Positions 55,701 to 64,000 of a stretch of DNA of 64,000 bases are shown in pieces. Origin of the DNA: Plumapathes pennacea (taxonomy: Eukaryota > Cnidaria > Anthozoa > Antipatharia > Myriopathidae); assembly GCA_964036295.1 (NCBI GenBank), contig OZ038471.1, positions 3,527,001-3,591,000 on the forward strand. The letters run 5' to 3'. A program made the position numbers and the translations under genes. The notes beneath the pieces were generated by a model. It had not been told where the DNA came from. It ran no database searches and saw only the letters and a program-made list of their open reading frames with translations. Positions within the stretch are counted from its first letter, which is position 1. Each line of letters starts with the position of its first letter.

Positions 55701-56985
55701 CACCTTTCGAGCAAAGGAGCAGAGTTTAAGCTGCTATAGCTCGGCAACAGATGAAGATAGATAAAGCAAATGTATTGCAAAAAGTCTTCTTATAGTCCAA
55801 GGAAGGTTTCCTGAAAGTTTCAAGAGTTTTCAGTTTTTGGCCAAAATCGGCAAAAAACCCTGTGCTATAGCCTTAGTATTTTGTCAAAATTCCAACATTT
55901 TTCGACCATCTCAGAATCGCATGAAACTTTCAGGAAACGTTCCTGGGACTATGCCGACGGAGTTTGCATAGTTTTTGTAAACTTTTAGGCCGCGCGTCGT
56001 GAGAAATTAGAGCAAATTACAGCAAATCATGCATTAATTAATTCATCACACCTTTCGAGCAAAGGAGCAGAGTTTAAGCTGCTATAGCTCGGCAACGGAT
56101 GAAGATAGATAAAGCAAATGTATTGCAAAAAGTCTTCTTATAGTCCAAGGAAGGTTTCCTGAAAGTTTCAAGAGTTTTCAGTTTTTGGCCAAAATCGGCA
56201 AAAAATCCTGTGCTATAGCCTTAGTATTTTGTCAAAATTCCAACATTTTTCGACCATCTCAGAATCGCATGAAACTTTCAGGAAACGTTCCTGGGACTAT
56301 GCTGACGGAGTTTGCATAGTTTTTGTAAACTTTTAGGCCGCGCGTCGTGAGAAATTAGAGCAAATTACAGCTAATCATGCACTAATTAATTCATCACACC
56401 TTTCGAGCAAAGGAGCAGAGTTTAAGCTGCTATAGCTCGGCAACGGATAAAGATAGATAAAGCAAATGTATTGCAAAAGGTCTTCTTATAGTCCAAGGAA
56501 GGTTTCCTGAAAGTTTCAAGAGTTTTCAGTTTTTGGCCAAAATCGGCAAAAAACCCTGTGCTATAGCCTTAGTATTTTGTCAAAATTCCAACATTTTTCG
56601 ACCATCTCAGAATCGCATGAAACTTTCAGGAAACGTTCCTGGGACTATGCCGACGGAGTTTGCATAGCTTTTGTAAACTTTTAGGCCGCGCGTCGTGAGA
56701 AATTAGAGCAAATTACAGCAAATCATGCATTAATTAATTCATCACACCTTTCGAGCAAAAGAGCAGAGTTTAAGCTGCATAGCTCGGCAACGGATGAAGA
56801 TAGATAAAGCAAATGTATTGCAAAAAGTCTTCTTATAGTCCAAGGAAGGTTTCCTGAAAGTTTCAAGAGTTTTCAGTTTTTGGCCAAAATCGGCAAAAAA
56901 CCCTTAGTATTTTGTCAAAATTCCAACATTTTTCGACCATCTCAGAATCGCATGAAACTTTCAGGAAACTTTCAGGAGAGTGTTA
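52733..56985. repeat. 348-bp satellite array, about 12 copies
   Basis: Marker caacggatga recurs at 52961, 53309, 53657, 54005, 54353, 54701, 55049, 55397, 55745, 56093, 56441 and 56788, a constant 348-bp period (last step 347). The first unit (from about 52733) is diverged; the inner units are nearly identical. No open frame or known element inside. Confidence 0.97.
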
Positions 56986-56987
56986 CC

Positions 56988-57645
56988 CATCACGACTCTA
57001 CGCGACTTACTGACCAACGTAAAGGAGAAAGACGAACCCATCAACAGACAGGGAACAGTATACAGAATATCTTGTACTGACTGCAAAGCCACCTTACATC
57101 GGTGAAACTGGCAGAAACCTGAACACGAGACTTACTGAACACAAACGAGCTACCAGAAACGGCGACATCAGAAATCACATCTCTGAACACCACCGACAGA
57201 CTAAACACGACATCAACTGGGACTCTGCTGAATGCATCAGCCACAGTACCAGCTACTACCAACGACTTACACTGGAAAGCTGGTACACAAACTTAGAACG
57301 GAAACCACTCAACAGATGCCAACAATTACCGGCACCTTACAAACGACTGATAGATGACATCAAACGCAACCGAACGAACAATAGACTAATCAACAGGACA
57401 AAAGAACATCAACTGACCAATAACGAAACACAACCAAGCCGACTCGACCAACCATAGGCCGACATAACGGACCAATCACTTTAACAACCAGAGACATATA
57501 TACCGCCATCTGACGAATACTTTTCACTTGACTCTGAAGATGACTTCCGCTCAGGTAGTCGAAACGTCAGTCACCAACAACAGTCTTTCTGGAGACTACT
57601 CTAACCCGGACGATCACAACCAACCTACTGTTCACACTCCTGGGT
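56988..57645 (+). mobile_element. 5'-truncated, broken Penelope-like retroelement (GIY-YIG end)
   Basis: The frame from 56988 carries the first half of a GIY-YIG nuclease module (VYRISCTDC). A one-base frame break near 57090 follows, then YIGETGRNL...EHKRA in another frame, with conserved Tyr/Arg/Glu positions, ending in TAG at about 57456. This arrangement is the C-terminus of Penelope-like elements; the reverse transcriptase is missing. It interrupts satellite sequence on both sides. Confidence 0.75.
57534..57570 (+). ncRNA. hammerhead-ribozyme-like core (degenerate)
   Basis: CTGAAGA matches the CUGANGA core. A gact/agtc stem follows (with one bulged T), then GAAAC. Penelope-like elements are known to carry hammerhead motifs. 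A proper stem III and cleavage triplet are not evident, so it is probably inactive or fortuitous. Confidence 0.25.
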
Positions 57646-57737
57646 TCAAACCATTTGCCAATCCCAGTAATGTTTCCGAAAGTTTGGAAGGATTTAAATT
57701 TTCGGTCAAAATGGGCCGATTTTTGACAAAAAGTTAA
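57645..57737. repeat. diverged satellite monomer fragment
   Basis: gaaagtttggaaggatttaa ... tcaaaatgggccgatttttg resembles the gtttcaagag...ggccaaaatcggcaaaaa part of the satellite unit. Continues at 58482. Confidence 0.6.
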
Positions 57738-58481
57738 GCCTAACCTAGGCCTTTCCCGATTATGCTAGTAAAACTGGCATTTAATGCTACTAGAAATTCT
57801 CGCATAAAGCCAAAAAATGCTAAAATAATGCCTGATTTCTTTTAAAAATGCTACTTGAATTCCAAAAAATGCTTTATTTCAAACAAAATGTCATCTTTTG
57901 CTTCCCGTCTTGGTGCTTTTTAGATGAGACGTGTATTTTCAGAACACTTTTCTTCGTCGACAGGATCTCTCTGCATGCATTACAAAACAGCTTTCCTTCT
58001 CTAACAACTATAAACTTCTCATCAGGAAACTGTCGTACTCGCTCGCGTAACGGCACTTTCACAGTGTCTCTATTTCCTCGTCGCTTGTATTTACCGGAGG
58101 TGGACTCTAGTGATCGATCTCTTGCTATAGATGATGGAACTGGTCTATCTTGCAAGTTCGTGGCCGACGCCATCTTGGCTGAGCAAGAGAAAGAGTTAAC
58201 CGCTGACCACCTAGACCCAGACCTTTTTTTTCCGTTGGTCTACATACACAACACAAGTACACAACGCACAAACAGACAGAAAAAAATCAAATTAAGTAAT
58301 CACAATTGCAAACTTTAGGATTATTTATCCTTCTGAATGCTGAAATCTGGATCACAGTCATGAAAAAATGACAGAAAACGCTAGCAATTCTTTTTCAAGA
58401 AAAAACGCAAAACAATGCTCGTTTTCCCAAAAACAATGCCGAAAAAAATACTAACATAATCGGGAAGCGCCTAGCCTAACT
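57738..58481. mobile_element. hAT-like DNA element with 8-bp target duplication
   Basis: Terminal inverted repeats 57746-57770 and 58449-58473 agree at 22 of 25 positions (taggc..ttcccgattatg.tagta). Flanking 8-mers gcctaacc and gcctaact form a target duplication with one mismatch, the hAT size. Length 728 bp. It carries a small zinc-finger frame on the minus strand but no transposase domain. Confidence 0.8.
57874..58173 (-). CDS. zinc-finger fragment of the hAT-like element
   Basis: 99-residue frame with a C2H2 finger (Cys64, Cys67, His81, His87 in LFCNACREIL...IHVSSKKH), the kind found at the N-terminus of hAT-type transposases and their domesticated relatives. The basic stretch at 29-48 could bind DNA. 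The catalytic part is absent, so this is a non-autonomous or decayed copy. Whether it is expressed is unknown. Confidence 0.5.
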   Translation of the reverse strand: MASATNLQDRPVPSSIARDRSLESTSGKYKRRGNRDTVKVPLRERVRQFPDEKFIVVREGKLFCNACREILSTKKSVLKIHVSSKKHQDGKQKMTFCLK

Positions 58482-58930
58482 CAAGACTTTTTGTCTAAAA
58501 TCGACCATTTTTTGCTACTTACGCAAAACAATGTCCCGTCTCGGCCGATCATTTAAACCGCATGAATCTTTTATGGAATGTTTCTGAATAAGTTACAAAT
58601 GTGCTGGTGTAAACTCTATGTTCGTATTTTAAACCATCCGCGAGTAATAAGAGTTCAAACTTCGTATAACAAACCGTCGTTTACGGTTAAAATTACGTGT
58701 GTGCCTTTTATCAGAAGTGGTCGCTCCCAAACAGCCGTTTTTCTTTTTGTTTGTTTGGGTCTCCGTTGCGTCTCGATGGTTTCGATGTGCATTGTATGAC
58801 TAATATATAGAGCGGGTCGCGAGTAGTAAGAGCAAATCATCGCCTAACACTTCACCCTTTTCAAACAAAACAACATAACATTATGCGCAGTTTTCTTGCT
58901 ATTTCGTCAACGGCTGAAGAAAAATTTGGT
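58482..58930. repeat. diverged satellite monomer(s)
   Basis: The order tcgaccatttttt, ccgcatgaatctttt, gcgggtcgcgagtagtaagagc, caaatcatcgcctaa, tcgtcaacggctgaaga follows the order of the 348-bp unit with heavy mutation. Confidence 0.7.
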
Positions 58931-59139
58931 TGAATGAAGAATTACAAACAAATGGAAAGATGGAAAAGACGGAAATGCGAAAGAGCAAAACCGAAAGCCA
59001 TCACCGGAAGTTGAACAGCCCATTGCGTCACGCTGCGCGACGTTCTGTGTTCAGAGCTTCCGCTGTCAGTATTCGGCCGCCATCATAAGTGGCTTGATCT
59101 CGCCCTCGCTCTTTTACACTATCGTCCGATTGACGCACC

Positions 59140-59197
59140 ATGTGGTATTCATTGGTTACAGTGTTGCTCGCTCTGCGTTTGCTTCCTTGTGCTTCGG
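59140..59197 (+). CDS. G5 exon 1: signal peptide
   Basis: MWYSLVTVLLALRLLPCAS, hydrophobic core, small residues at the end; donor gtgagt, phase 1. Too short for a standard frame scan. Confidence 0.7.
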
Positions 59198-62100
59198 GTG
59201 AGTTCTCGAGTCTATAACTATTCCATATGAAGATTCACGTCATGTGATAGGGCATATTTATAGTGTTCTCAAGTTTTACAGTAAGAAGAGCTGCACGCGA
59301 TGGTACCTTCGTATCATGCTGCAATAATTCGTTTGTATAGCGTGTTCGAGCTCTGTTTGAATGTGTTCCGTGCTGGCAGTTTGAAATTTTCGCTGTTTAC
59401 CACTAAATAGTTTAATCATGCAAGAAGTCGGCGGTATGGAACTTGACCTTGACTAGTCTGAATCTATCCAAGAAAGTGTTCATGCAAAGCAGCGTTAACG
59501 GCGAGTTAACATAACCAAGTACGACAAGTAAATACCAAGGCTAAATTATAGCAAGGCAATTCATAAATCACTTAACTTTGAACCGTTGCTTTGATAATCG
59601 GCTTTAGAAAACTTTGCACCGGAAGCTGCATGTATACATAATCATGGGAGGAGCTTTCTAAAACAAAAATCAAGTCTTCCTGTTAACTAAACAACGCTAC
59701 TGTGAAACCTACCTGCTTTAGCTGCTTTAGTTGTTCTATAAAGTGCAAAAAAGCTCCCCGGAGAGCCCCCGAAGCAATAGTTTATCACTCTGACACTCCT
59801 TTCGGATTCTTTTGTGACGCGTTCTGGCGAAGAACAAGGACAAAAAACATTAGACTCATGCCCATGCCTGTCGGCAGTGTATTCTACAATTTAACTATCC
59901 TTCTACATCAGTGCACAGGCGATGCGTTCTTGTAGTTCTCTGTAGTTGTCTTCTGTAAAAAAACTTTGCCATACTATCATTTTTCTTTAATGTTGTGCAC
60001 CGGAAGTTATTGTTTTGTTGAGCAGTTGAGCCAGCAAGATCTCAGCGGACAGAGACAATGCGGTTTGGGAGTGACCGGAAATTAATAACGTTGATGAACA
60101 GTCGTGAAATTAGTAAGTAGAGTTAAGTGCGTAAAAGTTGCAGTTGAGTTTATACCGAGACAGCTTTGTAATTATGAACCAGAAGATTCCGTTATAGAAG
60201 TAAGTGAATCCAAGCTGTAAATTCTGATTATCTAAATCGAACACTGTTTTTAATCTTGTGTAATTTTGTGGTACAAATGCATTCCTATGGTGTTTGTTTT
60301 GTAGATCGAATAAAAATCCATTATACGATTTTCGGAATACTTCTGGTATTTGGAGTCCTCAATTCTGACGGTCCAGTTACAATTGAGGGAAAATGCGAGG
60401 GTATAATATACAATATGTGTCACGTCTAGTCATGTCCAGTTGATGTGGACATTCATGCCAATTCACACCACAGCTGTACATTTTGTTTGTTGGTCATACC
60501 GCTTTCCAATTGGATTGATTTCTTAATATACTCAATCGGAGGCGGCTCGATGTGAAAGTGAAACGTCTGTAAACGCTGTCGAGTAGACTTACGACAAGCA
60601 TGGGGGACAAATCTACACTGAGGTTATAAAAAATACAGAACAGTTTGGTCAGAGTCTTGACCGTGCGTCACCCAGCCAAAATTCTGAGCACCCCTCCCCT
60701 CCTCCCTCGTGTGTTGAATATGTGCATGAGTTTGCATGTGTCATTAGCCAATTCCAGCTGTAATCATCACCAGCGTTTGCCTGTCTTTCCACACGAGAAC
60801 AATCCTTGAAGCCAAACGTCGTCTTTATGAACCGACTCCGATCCACGTTCTAAAAATGCAATTTAACTTTTTGCTAACCTTGTTTTACGGTGTCTTTCTA
60901 AACTTCAATTTAGCGATAAAACAGGTCTAAGTTAGACTTTGTTTAAAAAATCGGCCCTTTGACTTTTTATGACTTTGGTGAAATTTTAGTCAGTTCTACA
61001 ACGTTGGATTTTTTTTTTTTTTTTTTTCTAATCTGCGGTTCTGGGGCCACTATTAGAGACATTTGCACTCTTTTTAAACAACCCTTTTATCTGAATTATA
61101 CAAAGGTTTGGGCAATTATTTTAGTAAACGATTTGGACCTTTTCTTAGTTTGACTTTTGATTCGACTCATGAGCCATATCACAAAGGAGTGGAGAACTTG
61201 ACTTTTGATATCTTGCCCACACAAAAGCTGATTGGACTATATAGTCTCACCACATCACCTAAAGATTTTCTACCGAAAAGGTTGGGAGAATCTGCATTTT
61301 GAACCTAAAGAATTTAGATGAGAGTATACTCACTGTTCGAGTTTGGATTTATCCCGAGATATTTCACTAACCAACCGCGCCCGAAATTTATTTATTGTTG
61401 ACAGATGTACGAAGAAAGCCGTCAGTGAAGACCTATCTCTCTCAGGACAATCCCGGTGGTAAAATTGGAGATGAGCTCATGCTTGTGTGTAATGACAGTG
61501 CTACGCCAACCGTAAACTACACGTGGCTAAAGGGAGGGATCGTGATCAGTTACAACAAAGAGACGCGAATACAACTGAGGTCTGATCAAGACTTTGGCAA
61601 ATATGAATGTGTGACGACCAACAAAGTCGGCAACAATTCTGCAAAAATAGAGATTTTTGAAATGTCTAAATGTGAGTTCTGGTTATTCGTTCGTTGATGT
61701 GCCTTCACTTGTGCTAGCTTACTCTCTGTCCCGAATCGTTTGAACACAAATTGTACCAATAGATCATATGGTCTCTTGAATGTTTTCGTTGAGAGCTTTG
61801 ATCTGAGTGGTCACACGTTTAGGTTTCATTTGATAGTTCAGGAATTGGAACTGAACACTGCTATTAGAATGTACTTGTTGAGAGCTTCCATTTGAGTGGT
61901 CACACGTTTAGGCCTTATTTGACAGTTTAGGAGTTGGAAGTGGCCTTTGCTATCACAATGTGGAGTGTTCGTTTGAGTGGTCACAGCTTTGGGGCATTCA
62001 TTTCAGCAGTTGCAAGTTAAATTCGTTTTCTGCAGTAAAAGGGTTCCGCACTCAAACATTCGAAGGGACCCTATTACACGATGAAGTGCCGCGACGTTTA

Positions 62101-62584
62101 GAACTTAACCTCATCATGTTAACAAATTCTAAACCACGTGTTTTCGTACATTTCCGTTCCAGGTAAGGCTCCTTTTTATATATGGATCACTATTGGGGTT
62201 CTCTCGGGGCTAGTGCTTATACTGTTCCTGGTTGTCATCGTTCTGACCAGAAAAGTTTGTAAAAAGAAGGCTTTCGCACCAAAACAAAACGATTTGGTAC
62301 AAGAGGAGATACCCATGGAAAGGCTCGAAGCGGTGCCGGAAGATTCAGCTAGTGTATATACAGACCTGTTACCACGCGAAAACAACGACAAAGATTACAC
62401 TGAACCAAACGATACCAGGCCTGCGTACGTCAACACCGCGCCACGTGACCCGAACAAAAGCCGAGCCGACTCCGATTGCCTGTACGAATCATTGCAACCT
62501 TCCCATGATGCCAAGAAAGTTACCAATGCTAGTTTCTCTCCGAGTTACGTAAACGTAAACAAAAACCCTTTCAAGTATACTTAG
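59140..62584 (+). CDS. G5: single-Ig transmembrane receptor with tyrosine-motif tail
   Basis: Three exons, 59140-59197, 61405-61671, 62163-62584, give 248 residues. Residues 1-19 are a signal peptide; 20-108 one Ig domain with Cys48, Trp60 and the Y-x-C Cys88; about 113-137 a membrane segment followed by a basic stop-transfer stretch. The cytoplasmic tail has tyrosines at 174, 187, 197, 216, 237 and 247, two of them in YVN contexts (197, 237) that fit Grb2-type SH2 binding. Predicted type I cell-surface signalling receptor, ligand unknown. Intron 1 is 2.2 kb; I saw no further Ig exon in it. Unrelated to G1-G4. Confidence 0.75.
61140..61305. repeat. fragment of the ttaaccctttcactccc MITE family
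   Basis: gttgggagaatctgcatttt and caaaagctgatt blocks match 25438-25646; the terminal repeats are lost. Confidence 0.6.
61405..61671 (+). CDS. G5 exon 2: Ig domain
   Basis: Acceptor ttgacag, donor gtgagt. ELMLVCND, YTWLKGG, DFGKYECV mark strands B, C and F of an Ig fold. One complete domain per exon with phase 1-1 boundaries, typical of Ig exons. Confidence 0.85.
62163..62584 (+). CDS. G5 exon 3: membrane segment and cytoplasmic tail
   Basis: A hydrophobic run of about 24 residues, Arg/Lys-rich border, then a 105-residue polar tail with six tyrosines. Confidence 0.8.
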
Positions 62585-63560
62585 TAATTGAACAGCACCT
62601 TGTGACGAGAACAAAGGCCGAGCCGACTCGCATTGCATGTGCGAACCTTTGCAGCTTTTCAGGGGCTTGATTCAATAAACATTTACACGTGTATTTTACA
62701 AGTTGGACCATTATTTGAACACCACTAAACGGTCTCTACTCCAGCACAGTATGTACAATATTACAGATACAGGTCCCCAGTGCACAATCACAACAGTATT
62801 TGGCCATTGTATTGGGTTAAAGTGTGTTTTAACGTGTGGAGAAATTGATCTGACTTGTAAAATACACTTGTAAATTCTTTATAGAACTGACCCCAGAACT
62901 GCCAAACTAAAAACTGTTATTATTATTAGTTCTGGTTCTAACCGGTTTCCAGGTCTTGACTTCTTTCCCTAGGCTCAGAAGCTCTGGAAGCCAGCGAAGG
63001 CCTGGGATACTACTTTTAAAAATCTTAGCAAAAGGTCCTTTAAAAGACAAGTTTTAGAACCTCTGTGACATGCTAGTACAATTTTCCTTTAGCTAGCCTT
63101 TCTTACCGACCCTTTGAAATACCAAAAGCTATGTTTTTCCACACCTTTTTTATATCAGAGGCTCTAAAAAGGACCCCTTTCAGATGGAGTCTCCCCATAT
63201 ATAGTCGGTTATAGGTAGTGCCCTCCACCCCCCCCCCCCCCCCCCCCCGGGAGATGAAGACGGTGAGTTAAAGCGTTAGTTAGAAATAAACATTCCACAT
63301 TTGTTTACAAGTTGTCTGCCCAGGAACGCCCAGCAAGTGGTGATCCTTTGGATACATGATCGAGCATGTACGCGGATAGAGGGCCGTCAAAACAAGAGGC
63401 AGATACGACTTTTCCGACCATGCGCTGTATTGGTCTCATGTTCATCGTAATGCTGTAAGAACCAAAAATATGTATATTTGTAAACTAATTTGACACAATA
63501 AATGCACTATTACGTTCCAGTTTAGCCTGTAGGAACACCACTGGTCAGCGTCTGTCGCCA
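62585..63560. other. G5 3' flank
   Basis: Contains a decayed repeat of tail-coding sequence (62604-62665) and a poly(C) tract (63228-63248). No other gene seen. Confidence 0.6.
62674..62679 (+). terminator. candidate poly(A) signal of G5
   Basis: AATAAA 90 bases after the G5 stop. Confidence 0.55.
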
Positions 63561-63561
63561 T

Positions 63562-63796
63562 AAAGCCTGGTTTCCATATAATCGTCTCTGACGTAAGGAT
63601 CGTCTCTGTCGCAGAATTTTTTGTCAGGCAATCGGGAAGATTATATGGAAACACTCTTGGGATTGTTTCAAACGATCCTTGCATCAGAAGCGACTCGATC
63701 ATCCCGATAGAACCGTGTTCTATCCTTGCGTCGACACAAAATTCTGCGACAGAGACGATCCTTACGTCAGAGACGATTATATGAAAACCAGGCTTA
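63562..63796. mobile_element. palindromic MITE with about 63-bp inverted arms
   Basis: The left arm aagcctggtttccatataat and onward through gtcgcagaatttt is repeated inverted at the right end (cttacgtcagagacgattat, ccaggctta). Flanked by TAA/TTAA. No transposase. The minus-strand frame through it is not a gene. Confidence 0.85.
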
Positions 63797-64000
63797 ATAT
63801 CACAATCTAATATACTTCTAATTCGAGGTACAAGCGTCATTTGTCTTACGCACAACTTATGTCATAGAAAATGAATTGAACTAATTTATACTTAAGGCTT
63901 GTAGCCTGGGGACCACCCCCAAGCCGATAAAAAGTGGACAGATCCCTTAGCAAATTCAAAATTACACCAAATCTTTATTTTAACTCACAGGCAAAACAAG
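63797..64000. other. window end, nothing recognised
   Basis: No motif or exon seen. Confidence 0.5.

Noticed and set aside
52733..56985. CRISPR-like regular repeats
   Set aside because: Direct head-to-tail 348-bp units with no unique spacers in a eukaryotic sequence: a satellite.
57848..58318. 156-residue + strand frame
   Set aside because: Antisense of the zinc-finger frame of the hAT-like element.
63442..63855. 137-residue minus-strand frame
   Set aside because: Covers the palindromic MITE; no protein motif.

Overview
The window is eukaryotic, intron-rich and AT-leaning. It is most likely from a cnidarian, probably a stony coral. That is an inference from animal NB-ARC/TPR/Death-domain receptors in tandem, short introns, many small palindromic DNA elements and a Penelope-like retroelement fragment. 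No sequence search was possible.

Region 1 (1-46,000) is a head-to-tail cluster of four large paralogous + strand receptor genes, here G1 to G4. All exon joins given below were derived from GT/AG sites and codon phase, and they also match between paralogues. The common plan is: an N-terminal death-fold (DED-like) segment and NB-ARC ATPase in exon 1; a long TPR exon; a hinge and an acidic/glutamate-rich spacer; a tandem ZU5 pair whose second member ends in the tripeptide His-Phe-Ser; a UPA domain; and a C-terminal effector. G1 (94-6908, 5' end outside the window) ends in a trypsin-like serine protease. G2 (7711-16323) ends in a Death domain. G3 (18200-34228) is a predicted 3000-residue fusion with two complete spacer-ZU5-ZU5-UPA-Death cassettes in series. 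G4 (35343-45995) has one cassette with an extra uncharacterised helical domain and a Death domain that has lost 13 residues. His-Phe-Ser at the ZU5/UPA border is the self-cleavage signature of PIDD1, and NLRP1 and CARD8 (FIIND = ZU5+UPA) also cut between Phe and Ser. The array therefore looks like an NB-ARC/TPR version of the PIDD/NLRP1 design: an N-terminal sensor joined to a releasable UPA-effector fragment, with the effector exchangeable (Death domain or protease).

The cluster has been reshaped by recombination. G3 and G4 are a roughly 17-kb duplication. The second half of G3 is a mosaic of G3/G4-type and G2-type sequence, with one switch inside a single ZU5 exon. The sensor and ZU5/UPA exons are nearly identical between paralogues, while the effector exons diverge sharply. 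The glutamate-rich spacer is a 12-residue coding minisatellite of very different length in each gene.

Region 2 (46,000-52,700) holds the G4 3' flank (AATAAA at 47008), trinucleotide and pyrimidine repeats, a 2-copy tandem duplication and otherwise no gene that I can support. Region 3 (52,730-58,930) is a 348-bp satellite array of about 12 copies. Its distal, more diverged part is interrupted by a broken Penelope-like GIY-YIG fragment and by a 728-bp hAT-like element with an 8-bp target duplication. Region 4 (59,140-62,584) is G5, a small single-Ig transmembrane receptor with a tyrosine-motif tail. Beyond it lie a palindromic MITE (63,562-63,796) and nothing else recognisable.
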